Origin: Antarctobacter aquimaris
GTDB lineage: Bacteria; Pseudomonadota; Alphaproteobacteria; Rhodobacterales; Rhodobacteraceae
Assembly: GCF_900184945.1 (NCBI RefSeq)
Contig: NZ_FXYF01000007.1
Location: 217,918 to 281,917 of the forward strand
Direction: 5' to 3'
Length of the DNA stretch: 64,000 nt
The notes below the pieces were generated by a model, which worked only from the letters and a program-made list of their open reading frames with translations, had not been told where the DNA came from and did no database searches. Made by a program: the position numbers and the translations under genes. Numbering within the stretch: the stretch's first letter is position 1; every line of letters starts with the position of its first letter. Below are positions 25,126 through 34,201 of the stretch, piece after piece.

Positions 25126-26330
25126 CACGACCGCCGCAAGGCCACGTCCTGGCCATCGCTGATGACCGGCACGGCGACCGTCTGAAGCGCGACCGCCCCG
25201 ACGCCCGGCTCGACGATCTCGCCCGCAGCCTCGTAGTCGTCCATGCTGGGCGGCACCCAGGCACACAGCGCATGCACGTGGTCAAGACACGGCTGGCGCT
25301 GTTCGAGAAAGGCAGTCGCGGGTTGGGCCAGCGTCAAGGTTGCGCGCCCCAGGTCGAGGACACTCGCCTCGCGCACGCGCACCGGATAGCGCGGCATTGC
25401 CTCCAGCTTCAGGATCGGCGTGTTGTCCCATGCGCTATCGTCGTCGATGGGACGCAGGTCGGGATCCTCGATCCCCAGCCCATAGCGGCCGGCCGCCTCG
25501 ACCCAGCCGCGCAGCCGCCCCGGCGAGATGCACCAGCCATGTTCAGGCTTTTTCTCGCCGGCCCCGCCGTCAAGGCATTTCAGCAGCGCCTCGGTCAGGT
25601 AGCCCAGTCCGTTCTTCGTCGCCTTGGCCACCACGCCCGGCGGCGATGCGCGCAGCAGGTAGACAAAGCGATCCGCCTCGTTCCGCGCTTTTGCGTATTC
25701 CAGCTGCGAGATGTTGCCGATCCGCCGCCCCGAGAAATCATCGAGCGAGGTGATCCCGCCTTCCAGCAGGTTGCGGCAACAATCGGCCAACAACACGCTG
25801 CGCTTGTGGGTTTTCTTGTAGAGATTGCGGTGCAGGTGGTTGAGCGACAGCATGTTGCGCCACGGATCAAAGGCATCTTTGCCGGCGTCCTCCAGCAGCA
25901 GGATGTGTTCCTGCGCCTGCATGCCGTGGCTGCTGCCGTAGAACAGCGCGAGGTTGTTCGGGCCGGTTTCGCAGCGCTTCAACCAGTCGGTCAACGCCTT
26001 CGAGGCATTGTCGCCGGTCGCCCGGTCGACATCGTCGCTCTGCCGCGCGGCGGGCGTATGCGCCGCGCGCGGGAATTGCGCGACGCTGCCGTCCTTTTCG
26101 CTGATCAGCAGCTCGACCGAGCTCAGCGGCGGCACCAGCCGGTCGGCGGCGGCGATCAACCATGTGGCGATGGCGCGGGCATTGTTGGGCGGGCTGGTCA
26201 CGCCGTCCACCGTGCGCAGCTCCTTCATCAGCTCCGCGTTCGTGCCGTCGAGATGCGGGAAGTGGCCCACGCCGATAACGATGGCATGAGTCTGCGGCGC
26301 TTCGGACGGGCGTTCGAAGACCAGGGTCAT
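25125..26330 (-). CDS. caspase-like cysteine peptidase (C14 family)
   Basis: 401 aa, no signal peptide. The caspase-fold strand HAIVIGVGHFPHLDG is followed by the His of the dyad in LALFYGSSHGMQAQ (H135) and the Cys in SVLLADCCRNLLEG (C184 or C185). The C-terminal half lacks a recognised partner domain. ATG overlaps the hydrolase stop upstream (ATGA) and its own stop overlaps the next start, giving a tight three-gene operon. Bacterial caspase-like proteins cleave after basic residues and often act in regulated death or defence; that role is inferred here. Confidence 0.83.
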   Translation of the reverse strand: MTLVFERPSEAPQTHAIVIGVGHFPHLDGTNAELMKELRTVDGVTSPPNNARAIATWLIAAADRLVPPLSSVELLISEKDGSVAQFPRAAHTPAARQSDDVDRATGDNASKALTDWLKRCETGPNNLALFYGSSHGMQAQEHILLLEDAGKDAFDPWRNMLSLNHLHRNLYKKTHKRSVLLADCCRNLLEGGITSLDDFSGRRIGNISQLEYAKARNEADRFVYLLRASPPGVVAKATKNGLGYLTEALLKCLDGGAGEKKPEHGWCISPGRLRGWVEAAGRYGLGIEDPDLRPIDDDSAWDNTPILKLEAMPRYPVRVREASVLDLGRATLTLAQPATAFLEQRQPCLDHVHALCAWVPPSMDDYEAAGEIVEPGVGAVALQTVAVPVISDGQDVALRRS

Positions 26331-27487
26331 GCGCCCGCCCTCACGGGAACTCCCAGGTCTTTCAGACGCTTGCGAAGGCGTTCGTAGAACTGCACGCGCG
26401 AGAAATAGGCGCCGTGCGCGTCAAGGATGCCGGTCCGGCTGGAGAACATCATGTCCCTGACACCGCCATCGAACAGCGGCGCCGCGCGAAAGGACAGCAC
26501 ATCCAGTTCGTCGAAAACGTTGATCCAGTTGTCCACCACATCGAGTTTCGGCTTCGGGTCCATGCCCAGCAGGTTCAACTCCTGGAAAAAGCCGGGCTGA
26601 GAGCCGACCGTGACCAGCGCCTTGACCCGGCGCCCATCCTTCAGCCCGACGCTGTCGCAGAACGCCCGGTCGCCCAGACAATCGGCAAGGATCACCCCGC
26701 CCATGGAATGCCCGATCAGCACGATCGGATCGCCACTTTCGACCGCCCTGGTCAGTTCTTCCTTCATCAAGCCCCGGATCGGCGTGCGCCCGGACCCCTC
26801 CTTGAGAAAGCTGAAGACATCGCCGATGAAGGTGGCGACGTGACCATGCAACGTGTCGCGTCCGACGGCCAGCGCGACGCGCCCCCCGGCATTGCGCACG
26901 CGGTCGATCAGCGCTTCGGCGCTGTCGCGCAGCCACGACCCCAGTCCCAGCACCTCGACTTCTCTTTGTGGCGCAGCCGGAGCAGCCTGCGCCTGAGCAA
27001 AGGCGGCAGCACGGCTGGTGAGTTCCCTGAGGAACTGCTCGTCGGTGAGGTCGGCCTGCAACCAGGGCGGGTTGGGCACCGCCACCGCATAGGCCGCCGC
27101 CGTCTGTGCCCGGTCCACCACCTCGCCGGGCAGGTCCGCACCGCCTTCCTGCGCCTGGTCCAGGACCCCCTCGAAGAGCAGGTCGACGGTTTCGGGGAAG
27201 TCCTCGCGCGCGAAGTCGATCAGGCGCGGCGCGGGCCCCTCGGCGGCAGGGACCGCAACAGCCAGCACCTCGACCCCACCAGCGGTCGGGTCATCGTAGT
27301 CCGGCAGGCACTTGTAGCGTCCGCCCTCGGGGTTGGCGCCGAACTTGCCCCAATACGGGTTCTCGATCGTCGCCTGCTGGCCAAAGACCAGCTTGCGGAA
27401 CCGTTCGGTGCGCTTGGCGACGGTGTTCCGGTACGCGTCACCCTCGCGGTTGGCAACGCCGTGAACAAAGACAACATAAGCGGACAT
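26327..27487 (-). CDS. alpha/beta hydrolase (lipase/esterase-like), first gene of the caspase operon
   Basis: 386 aa from ATG 27487 (MSAYVVFVHGVANREGDAYR). A TTG at 27499 is an alternative start. The N-terminal VVFVHG strand-turn and the nucleophile elbow IVLIGHSMGGVILADC (Ser near 261) mark the fold; D and H of the triad are probably in WINVFDELDVLS and LDAHGAYFS. A Gln/Ala-rich linker lies at about 160-175. No secretion signal, so it acts in the cytoplasm or on the inner membrane face. Lipid or ester hydrolysis is expected; substrate unknown. Confidence 0.8.
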   Translation of the reverse strand: MSAYVVFVHGVANREGDAYRNTVAKRTERFRKLVFGQQATIENPYWGKFGANPEGGRYKCLPDYDDPTAGGVEVLAVAVPAAEGPAPRLIDFAREDFPETVDLLFEGVLDQAQEGGADLPGEVVDRAQTAAAYAVAVPNPPWLQADLTDEQFLRELTSRAAAFAQAQAAPAAPQREVEVLGLGSWLRDSAEALIDRVRNAGGRVALAVGRDTLHGHVATFIGDVFSFLKEGSGRTPIRGLMKEELTRAVESGDPIVLIGHSMGGVILADCLGDRAFCDSVGLKDGRRVKALVTVGSQPGFFQELNLLGMDPKPKLDVVDNWINVFDELDVLSFRAAPLFDGGVRDMMFSSRTGILDAHGAYFSRVQFYERLRKRLKDLGVPVRAGA

Positions 27488-27868
27488 CTTCCCTCGCAAT
27501 GACCTGATTCAAGAACGCATCAATTGAGTTATCATAGCGCAAAACCGCCTCAGGTTGCGAGCCCCAGCAAACCCGTGCGCGGCGTTACTCGCACACCGCT
27601 CTTGCGCCAGCACAGGTAAGGACGTTCAGATCGTCCGCGAACCGGCAGAGGTATGTGCGGCGATGCAGTGAAAGCGACGAGCGTTCCTTTCCCCATGTGC
27701 CCAAGCCGACGCGGCGCAAAGGACCCGCCCATTTCAGGCGTTCGTCATGCGCGCACCTGCCGAGGCATTCAGGTTCGCGGCGTGACCCGAGCAGGGTCGG
27801 CGGGGTCGATACATCGCAGTATCCCGGGAGACATCATGCAACGAGCCCTTGAGAATGTTTGTCCTCCC
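27488..27868. other. promoter region of the caspase operon, no gene
   Basis: The first 60 bases are AT-rich (TCAATTGAGTTATCATAG at about 27519) and should hold the promoter for the leftward operon. The remainder up to the terminus of IS256 copy 3 has no recognisable gene. Confidence 0.5.
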
Positions 27869-28403
27869 GATAGTGCCCCGGCGCGTGGAGTGGGATGCCG
27901 CGGGTGGCGCGATCACCGCCGATCTTCGGATAGGTTTGGGGTGCGACACCTGAAACCTGGGCCAAAGATGTCGATCACCGGCGACAGAATGGCTCTGACC
28001 GAGCTGGTTGAGAAACAGGCCGATGGCGACATCCTGCAACGAGGGCTGGCAAATCCGCAAGGCAAGCGGGGACGAACGCCGTCCCATCCCGACCCTTGGC
28101 GGGCGCGTGGCCATCTCTCTGGCTCGACGCGACATACCTCAAGGTCCTGGAAGGTGGGCGGATCATCAGCAACGCCGTGATCCTCGCGGTGGCACTGAAC
28201 GAGGACGGCAAGCGCGAAGTCCCGGTGGGCAACCGGGCCTGTCCGGCGCGTGCGCGGGGAAAACGGTCCCTCGGACTGATTTCTGATCCCGATCCCCTTC
28301 TGGACCGAGGTCCTGCGGTCATTGGCTACCCTTGGGATGCGGGGCGTAAAACTGGTCGTTGCGAATGGCCACAAGCGCCTCCGGGCGGGCGCGCTCCGGG
28401 TAC
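27869..28403 (+). mobile_element. IS256-family deletion derivative, copy 3
   Basis: Begins with the left terminus GATAGTGCCCCGGCGCGTGG at 27869. It reads MSITGDRMALTELVEKQADG, then the same internal deletion as copy 2, then LDATYLKVLEGGRIISN, GKREVPVG and, after palindrome B', RGVKLVVANGHKRLRA. Homology fades near 28403 and no right terminus is seen. It is inverted relative to copy 2, with the caspase operon exactly between the two left termini. Confidence 0.85.
28251..28294. repeat. palindromic insert B' inside IS256 copy 3
   Basis: Sits at the same transposase position as insert B of copy 1. Arms GAAAACGGTCC and GGACTGATTTC with two mismatches and a 3-base loop. The flanks TGCGCGGGG and TTTCTGATCCCG are shared with copy 1, so the two inserts are homologous. 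Confidence 0.78.
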
Positions 28404-28594
28404 CCTCGACCAAATACCTCGATGGCCACCCGGGATCGCACCGCTGGCGGCAGGAAATTCACACGAGCACCGCGGACACAGACAGCGCCTGCTTGCCGGC
28501 CGTGTTCGGATGCGCTTTGTCAGGCGAGGGTGAGGGTCAGACCAAGCCGCCCGTCGTTTGCACGGGTTTTCTGAGATCTCAGGGGGGGGTGAGA

Positions 28595-28669
28595 TGGTGC
28601 TGTGAGAGAGGATTGAACTCTCGACCTCACCCTTACCAAGGGTGTGCTCTACCACTGAGCTACCACAGC
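28595..28669 (-). tRNA. tRNA-Thr(GGU)
   Basis: Reverse strand: GCTGTGGTAGCTCAGTGG at the 5' end, anticodon loop TTGGTAA (anticodon GGU), T-loop GTTCAATCC, and encoded CCA at 28597-28595. All four stems pair. Confidence 0.96.
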
Positions 28670-28916
28670 ATCTCTGTCTCCAGTTAGCTAGCCCGGGCGG
28701 TTCCCCGATGCAAGCAGGCTCTGGACGAACCCTTCAACGCCACCCCGATTGCCCGCAGGGCGAAGGCCCTGCACCTGCGCGGCGAAGCGTGTGGCGGGGC
28801 TATTAGACCGCTTTGCCAGGTCGCGCAAGGGGGGCATTCGGAAAAAACCGCCAATGCCGCGCCGCGGGCCGCGCCGCGCTCTGGACCCGGTTTCCCGGCT
28901 GCGGTACACCCCGGCC

Positions 28917-29090
28917 ATGGAGCGGCAGGACAAATCACGCGGGCAGGACAAGGGCACGACACGCGAGGCGCGCCTCAAGGCGGCGCTGAAGGCGAACCTG
29001 GCGCGTCGCAAGGCGCAGGCCCGCGCGCGGCAGAAGACCGGCGATGCCGCCGCCACCGCGGACCACGACGACACGGGCAGCAAGGACTAG
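28917..29090 (+). CDS. small basic protein upstream of murA, 57 aa
   Basis: [20 protein letters not shown], then [20 protein letters not shown]: a strongly basic, helical, probably RNA- or DNA-binding or ribosome-associated peptide. It ends 7 bases before murA and is likely co-transcribed. I recall similar small ORFs in front of murA in Rhodobacterales. No known domain. Confidence 0.68.
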   Translation: MERQDKSRGQDKGTTREARLKAALKANLARRKAQARARQKTGDAAATADHDDTGSKD

Positions 29091-29097
29091 GACAGGC

Positions 29098-30369
29098 ATG
29101 GATTCGATACTGGTGACGGGCAACGGCCCGCTGAACGGCGTGGTGCCCATCGCGGGCGCCAAGAACGCCTGCCTGACGCTGATGCCGGCGACGCTGCTCA
29201 GCGACGAGCCGCTGACGCTGACCAATGCGCCGCGCCTGTCGGACATCCGCACCATGACGCTGCTGTTGCAGTCGTTGGGGGCAGAGGTGTCCGCGCTGGC
29301 CTCGGGCAAGGTGCTGGCGATGTCGTCGCACGGGCTGACCTCGACCCGGGCGGACTATGACATCGTGCGCAAGATGCGCGCCTCGATCCTGGTGCTGGGA
29401 CCATTGCTGGCGCGAGAAGGCCATGCCGAGGTGTCGCTGCCAGGCGGCTGCGCGATCGGCGCGCGGCCGGTCGACCTGCACCTCAAGGCGATGGAGGCCC
29501 TGGGCGCCGAGATGGACCTGCGCGACGGCTATGTCCACGCCAAGGCCCCGGCAGGCGGGCTGCGCGGCGGCGTGGTCGCGTTTCCCATCGTCTCGGTCGG
29601 GGCGACCGAGAACGCGCTGATGGCGGCGACGCTGGCCAAGGGCACCACGGTGCTGAAGAACGCCGCGCGCGAGCCCGAGATCGTCGACCTGGCGCGCTGC
29701 CTGCGCCGGATGGGCGCGCAGATCGAGGGCGAGGGCACCTCCACCATCATCATCGAGGGCGTCGACCGGCTGGGCGGCGCGACCCACGCGGTGGTGACCG
29801 ACCGGATCGAGCTGGGCACCTACATGCTGGCTCCGGCGATCTGCGGCGGCGAGGTGACCTGCCTGGGCGGCCGCATCGAGCTGCTGGAGGCCTTCTGCGA
29901 GAGGCTGGACGCGGCGGGCGTGTCGGTCGAGGAAACGCCGGAGGGGCTGAAGGTGTCGCGCAAGAACGGCCGGGTCTCGGCGGTGGACGTGACGACCGAG
30001 CCGTTCCCCGGCTTTCCCACCGACCTTCAGGCACAGATGATGGCGCTGCTCTGCACCGCCGAGGGGGTGTCGGTGCTGGAGGAGAAGATCTTCGAGAACC
30101 GCTTCATGCACGCGCCCGAACTGATCCGCATGGGGGCGCGGATCGACGTGCACGGCGGCACGGCCAAGGTGACCGGGGTGGCGCGTCTGCGCGGCGCGCC
30201 GGTGATGGCCACGGACCTGCGGGCCAGCGTGTCGCTGATCCTGGCCGGACTGGCGGCGGAGGGTGAGACGCTGGTCAATCGGGTCTACCACCTGGACCGC
30301 GGCTACGAGAATGTGGAACAGAAGCTGTCGGCGCTGGGCGCCCGGATCGAACGGATCAAGGGACAATGA
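29098..30369 (+). CDS. murA: UDP-N-acetylglucosamine 1-carboxyvinyltransferase
   Basis: First committed step of peptidoglycan precursor synthesis: adds enolpyruvate from PEP to UDP-GlcNAc. 423 aa, full length. The start [20 protein letters not shown] includes the conserved NGPLNG and AKNACL; the flexible loop carries catalytic Cys118 ([15 protein letters not shown]), so fosfomycin sensitivity at this residue is expected. [18 protein letters not shown] is near the C-terminus. The last four bases overlap the ATG of the DUF2948 gene. Confidence 0.98.
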   Translation: MDSILVTGNGPLNGVVPIAGAKNACLTLMPATLLSDEPLTLTNAPRLSDIRTMTLLLQSLGAEVSALASGKVLAMSSHGLTSTRADYDIVRKMRASILVLGPLLAREGHAEVSLPGGCAIGARPVDLHLKAMEALGAEMDLRDGYVHAKAPAGGLRGGVVAFPIVSVGATENALMAATLAKGTTVLKNAAREPEIVDLARCLRRMGAQIEGEGTSTIIIEGVDRLGGATHAVVTDRIELGTYMLAPAICGGEVTCLGGRIELLEAFCERLDAAGVSVEETPEGLKVSRKNGRVSAVDVTTEPFPGFPTDLQAQMMALLCTAEGVSVLEEKIFENRFMHAPELIRMGARIDVHGGTAKVTGVARLRGAPVMATDLRASVSLILAGLAAEGETLVNRVYHLDRGYENVEQKLSALGARIERIKGQ

Positions 30370-30845
30370 CCGAGGACGCCCGCTTTGAGGATGGTGCCGA
30401 ACGGCCGCTGAACCTGGGCGCGCTGGACGCCGAGGACCTCCAGGTGATCTCCAGCCTGGTGCAGGACGCGGTGCTGCCGATGACCGAGATCCGCTGGCAG
30501 CCGTCGCAGCGGCGGCTGGGGCTGCTGCTCAACCGGGTGCGGTGGGAAGACGTGGAGGCCGCGCGCCAGAGGGGCCGCCCGGTCGAACGGGTGCGCGCGC
30601 TGCTGGTGATCGACAACGTGCTGGGCGTCGCCAGCCAGGGGGTCGACCGCTCGGACAAGGACATGATCCTGCAGGTGCTTTCGGTCAGCTTCGAGCCGGG
30701 GGAGGACGCCGAGGGCTTTGTCGTTTTGACACTGGCGGGCGACGGCGCGCTGCGGGCGCGGGTCGAGGCGCTGGAGGTCGCGCTGCGCGACGTGACCCGG
30801 CCTTATGTCGCGCCCTCGGGCAAGCTGCCGGACCACGGCGCCTGA
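30366..30845 (+). CDS. DUF2948 family protein
   Basis: 159 aa, soluble. [20 protein letters not shown] and [20 protein letters not shown] are family hallmarks. It overlaps murA by ATGA; in related genomes it usually lies between murA and hisD. Here hisD does not follow: a REP-like element and a convergent TetR gene do. Function unknown. Confidence 0.85.
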   Translation: MTEDARFEDGAERPLNLGALDAEDLQVISSLVQDAVLPMTEIRWQPSQRRLGLLLNRVRWEDVEAARQRGRPVERVRALLVIDNVLGVASQGVDRSDKDMILQVLSVSFEPGEDAEGFVVLTLAGDGALRARVEALEVALRDVTRPYVAPSGKLPDHGA

Positions 30846-30966
30846 GGTGATCGCGGGGACGGCGCACGGCGCACGGCGCTCCTCGTCGCCTTCGGCGCCG
30901 ATATCGCCCCGCCCACCGTCCCCGGCCGCCCGCATCGCGGCATCGACAGTGTGGAACGCCCCGTGG

Positions 30967-31027
30967 TTTCTTCTCTGCGAAAATAGCCCCGGGAGAGTCG
31001 CCGCAGGCGACGGGGGCAGAGCCCCCG
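30967..31027 (+). repeat. REP-like element, copy 1
   Basis: TTTCTTCTCTGCGAAAATAG, then CCCCGGGAGAGTCGCC-GCA-GGCGAC and GGGGGC-AGA-GCCCCC. The last two are perfect hairpins. An inverted relative lies at 35185-35248 with the same order of motifs. Lies 3' of DUF2948, so it could also end transcription. Confidence 0.78.
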
Positions 31028-31048
31028 CCTTGTCCGCCCGCCGCAGGC

Positions 31049-31636
31049 TCAGGCCCCGACCGCCTTGCGCACCATGCGGCTGTAGAGGTCCTGAACCTCG
31101 GTCACGCCCAGCCGCCCGCCGGGGCGGTACCAGGTCGTCACCCCGGTCAGCATCGCGATCACCGCCAATGTTGCCAGCTTGGTGTCGGGAATGTCGAACA
31201 TCCCCTGGTCCCGGCCCGCGCGCAGGATCGATTCCAGCCGGTTTTCGTAAGCGCGGCGCAGCCCCTCGATCACGGCAAAATGCTCTGGCGTCAGGTTGCG
31301 CAGCTCCATGTAGGCGATGAACACGAGGTCCGGCCGGTCCAGGTGGTAGCCGATGTGAAACCGAACGAAGGCTTCCAGGCGCCCTATGGGATCGTCCGGC
31401 ACCGGCAGCGCCTGCCATTCGGACAGCAGGTCGTCCAGGTGTTCCTGCATCAGCGAGAACAGCAGCGCCTGCTTGTCCGGCGTGTAGTTGTAGAGCGCCC
31501 CGGCCTGAAGCCCGACCTCGGCCGCGATCTGGCGCATCGACACCGCCGCGTAGCCATGCGCCGCGAACAGCCGCAGCGCCGCGTCGCGGATGCGCGGGCC
31601 GGTGATCTCGGAGTGGCTTCCCTGGGTGCGTGCCAT
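31049..31636 (-). CDS. TetR-family transcriptional regulator
   Basis: 195 aa. HTH at about residues 14-60 (RIRDAALRLFAAHGYAAVSM, RQIAAEVGLQAGALYNYTPD). The C-terminal part HLDRPDLVFIAYMELRNLTP resembles TetR members that control fatty-acid or acyl-CoA genes. Start MARTQGSHSEITGPRIRD at 31636 places the palindrome TCTGAAC-GCAT-GTTCAGA just upstream, in the divergent promoter shared with a small lipoprotein gene; autoregulation is likely. Confidence 0.86.
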   Translation of the reverse strand: MARTQGSHSEITGPRIRDAALRLFAAHGYAAVSMRQIAAEVGLQAGALYNYTPDKQALLFSLMQEHLDDLLSEWQALPVPDDPIGRLEAFVRFHIGYHLDRPDLVFIAYMELRNLTPEHFAVIEGLRRAYENRLESILRAGRDQGMFDIPDTKLATLAVIAMLTGVTTWYRPGGRLGVTEVQDLYSRMVRKAVGA

Positions 31637-31649
31637 GGCGTCCAGATTA

Positions 31650-31667
31650 TCTGAACGCATGTTCAGA
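31650..31667. promoter_or_regulatory. probable TetR operator
   Basis: Perfect inverted repeat TCTGAAC, GCAT, GTTCAGA, 14 bases before the TetR start and 49 bases before the divergent lipoprotein start. Confidence 0.65.
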
Positions 31668-31715
31668 TCAACCCGGATGCTTGCCTGCCGCCACGCGCTG
31701 GGGCATGACTGTGGC

Positions 31716-32042
31716 ATGAGACGCGCCCTGCGAACGCTGTTGCTGTGTTGCCTGCCTGCCCTTGCGGCGGGACTGGGCGGCTGCGCGCAGTTCCCCGAAC
31801 TGGACGCGGCCCAGACACCCGGCGTGGCCGATGCGCCCTATCCGCGCCTGCTGCCGCTGGAGGCGCTGCTGAATGGCCCCGCGCCGCGCGCCTCCGAGGC
31901 GGCGATCGCCACGGTCGAGGGGCGCGTCGGCGCGCTGCGGGCGCGCGCGGCGCGGTTGCAGCGCATCGACATCGCGCCGTCAGGCGTGCAGGGGCGGCTG
32001 GCGCGGTTGCGGCAGAAGGCAGCGGAGCTGCGCGCGCAGTAG
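31716..32042 (+). CDS. small lipoprotein, 108 aa
   Basis: MRRALRTLLLCCLPALAAGL then lipobox GGC, so exported and lipidated. The mature part ends in a helical Arg/Ala-rich segment (EGRVGALRARAARLQRI ... RLARLRQKAAELRAQ). Divergent from the TetR gene and probably under its control. Function unknown. Confidence 0.72.
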   Translation: MRRALRTLLLCCLPALAAGLGGCAQFPELDAAQTPGVADAPYPRLLPLEALLNGPAPRASEAAIATVEGRVGALRARAARLQRIDIAPSGVQGRLARLRQKAAELRAQ

Positions 32043-32139
32043 CGCCGTGGTTGGCCGGAGGAACGGGTGCTCTTGCCCCCCGGACGGCTTGGCGATAACC
32101 CCGTGGCGACAGCGACCCATGCCAGAAGGAACCCGTCCC

Positions 32140-33426
32140 ATGTCCCAGCCATTGCGTCTCGGTATTGCCGGTCTGGGGACCGTGGGCACCGGTGTGGTCA
32201 AGATCATCCGCCAGAAGGCCGCGCTGCTGGCCGAACGCTCGGGCCGCCGGATCGAGATCAGCGCCGTGTCGGCCCGCACCCGCGAAAAGGACCGCGGCGT
32301 GTCGCTGACCGGCTACGCCTGGGAGGACGATCCGGTCACGCTGGCCACGCGCGACGATGTCGATGTCTTTGTCGAACTGATGGGCGGCAGCGACGGGCCG
32401 GCCAAGGCCGCCGTCGAGGCGGCGCTGAAGGCGGGCAAGGACGTGGTCACAGCCAACAAGGCGATGTTGGCGCACCACGGCCAGTCTCTGGCCGTCATGG
32501 CCGAGGCCAGTGGCGCGGTGCTGCGCTTCGAGGCGGCGGTGGCGGGGGGCATTCCGGTCATCAAGGCGCTGACCGAAGGGCTGGCGGGCAACGAGATCGA
32601 GCGCGTCATGGGGGTCATGAACGGCACCTGCAACTACATCCTGACGCGGATGGAAGACGGCGGGCTGAGCTATGACGAGGCCTTTGCCGAGGCCGACGGG
32701 CTGGGCTACCTGGAGGCCGACCCGACGCTGGACGTGGGCGGCATCGACGCCGGGCACAAGCTGTCGCTGCTGGCGGCCATCGCCTTCGGCACGCAGGTCG
32801 ATTTCGGCTCGGTCGAGCTGGAGGGCATCGGCAGCGTCAGCATCGAGGACATCCGCCAGGCCGCCGACATGGGCTTCAAGATCAAACTGCTGGGCGTGGC
32901 GCGGATGACCGGCCGCGGGCTGGAGCAGAGCATGGCGCCCTGCCTGGTGCCGGCCTCCTCGCCGCTGGGGCAGTTGCAGGGCGGCACCAACATGGTGGTG
33001 ATCGAGGGCGACCAGGTGGGCCAGATCGTGATGCGCGGCGCGGGCGCGGGCGAGGGGCCGACCGCCAGCGCGGTGATGGGCGACGTGATGGACATCGCGC
33101 GCGGGCTGCGGGTCTCGACCTTTGGCCGCCCGGCGGGCGCGCTGGCGCGGGCGGTGCCGGCCAAGGTGTCGACCCCGGCGCCCTACTATCTGCGCATGGC
33201 GCTGGTGGACAAGCCGGGCGCGCTGGCCAAGGTGGCGGCGGCGCTGGGCGAGGCGGGAGTGTCGATCCACCGGATGCGGCAATACGACCACGTCGACGAG
33301 AGCGCGCCGGTGCTGATCGTGACGCACCGCACGACGCGCACCGCGCTGGACCAGGCGCTGGCGGCGATGCAGGGCACCGGCGTGGTGCTGGACAGCCCCG
33401 TGGCGCTGCGCATCGAGGAAGTCTGA
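32140..33426 (+). CDS. hom: homoserine dehydrogenase
   Basis: Reduces aspartate semialdehyde to homoserine for Thr, Met and Ile synthesis. 428 aa. NAD(P) fold LRLGIAGLGTVGTGVV; catalytic core GVMNGTCNYILTRMEDGG and EADPTLDVGGIDAGHKL; C-terminal ACT domain (LRMALVDKPGALAKVAAALG) for threonine feedback. ATG 32140 chosen with AGAAGGA upstream; an ATG at 32119 would add 7 residues. Followed within 7 bases by a ceramidase-like gene, then glpX and recJ. Confidence 0.96.
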   Translation: MSQPLRLGIAGLGTVGTGVVKIIRQKAALLAERSGRRIEISAVSARTREKDRGVSLTGYAWEDDPVTLATRDDVDVFVELMGGSDGPAKAAVEAALKAGKDVVTANKAMLAHHGQSLAVMAEASGAVLRFEAAVAGGIPVIKALTEGLAGNEIERVMGVMNGTCNYILTRMEDGGLSYDEAFAEADGLGYLEADPTLDVGGIDAGHKLSLLAAIAFGTQVDFGSVELEGIGSVSIEDIRQAADMGFKIKLLGVARMTGRGLEQSMAPCLVPASSPLGQLQGGTNMVVIEGDQVGQIVMRGAGAGEGPTASAVMGDVMDIARGLRVSTFGRPAGALARAVPAKVSTPAPYYLRMALVDKPGALAKVAAALGEAGVSIHRMRQYDHVDESAPVLIVTHRTTRTALDQALAAMQGTGVVLDSPVALRIEEV

Positions 33427-33432
33427 GCGGCG

Positions 33433-34125
33433 GTGGACTGGCTGGCAGCTGTCGACCTCTATTGCGAACGGCTGTCGCCCGGTTTCTGGGCCGAGCCGGT
33501 CAATGCGCTGTCCAACCTTTCCTTCGTCGTGGCCGCCCTGTGGGGCGCGCTGACGGCGCGGCGGCTGGGGGTGTCGCACCCGGTCGCATGGCTGCTGATC
33601 GTCATGACGGGGCTGATCGGGGCGGGCTCCTTCCTCTTTCACACCTTTGCCAATGGCTGGAGCGAACTGGCTGACACGTTGCCGATCTGGAGCTTTGTCG
33701 CCGTCTTTGTCATCGCCGCGATGCGCTACATCGGCGGCATGGCGGCGCGGCGGGTGGCGCGGGTCGCTCTGGTCGTGGTGGCGGCGGCGGTGTTGACGCT
33801 GGTGTTCCTGGCCAGCGGCGAAGGCGCATCCACAGCCCAGGCCACGCCCGATCCGCTGAACGGATCGGGGCAATATGCGCCGGCGCTGGTCGCCCTGATC
33901 GTCTTTGCCATCCTCACGCGGCGGCGCGGCCATCCCGCGGCGCCCTGGGTCCTTGCCGCAACCGGCGTGTTCCTGCTGTCGCTGGTCTTCCGCACGCTCG
34001 ACAGCGACCTGTGCGAAGCGCTGCCGCTGGGAACGCACTTTCTGTGGCACCTTCTGAACGGTCTGATGGTCGGCCTGCTGGTGCAGATGTTCCTGCGCGA
34101 AGCGCCGCTTTCTCGGCCGTGTTAG
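33433..34125 (+). CDS. ceramidase-like (CREST superfamily) membrane protein
   Basis: 230 aa, GTG start, about seven hydrophobic helices. YCERLSPGFWAEPVNALSNL carries the conserved Glu and Asn; His residues that would hold the active-site metal are in SFLFHTFANGW and THFLWHLLNG. Alkaline ceramidases of this superfamily are metal-dependent amide hydrolases; a bacterial role in lipid remodelling is inferred. Lies between hom and glpX. Confidence 0.78.
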   Translation: MDWLAAVDLYCERLSPGFWAEPVNALSNLSFVVAALWGALTARRLGVSHPVAWLLIVMTGLIGAGSFLFHTFANGWSELADTLPIWSFVAVFVIAAMRYIGGMAARRVARVALVVVAAAVLTLVFLASGEGASTAQATPDPLNGSGQYAPALVALIVFAILTRRRGHPAAPWVLAATGVFLLSLVFRTLDSDLCEALPLGTHFLWHLLNGLMVGLLVQMFLREAPLSRPC

Positions 34126-34201
34126 CGCCGCCATGCTGGACGCGGACGGGGGGGCGGGCTAGACGACAGGTGTCCCTTTTCCGGCAAAGGATTCCCGGCC
34201 C

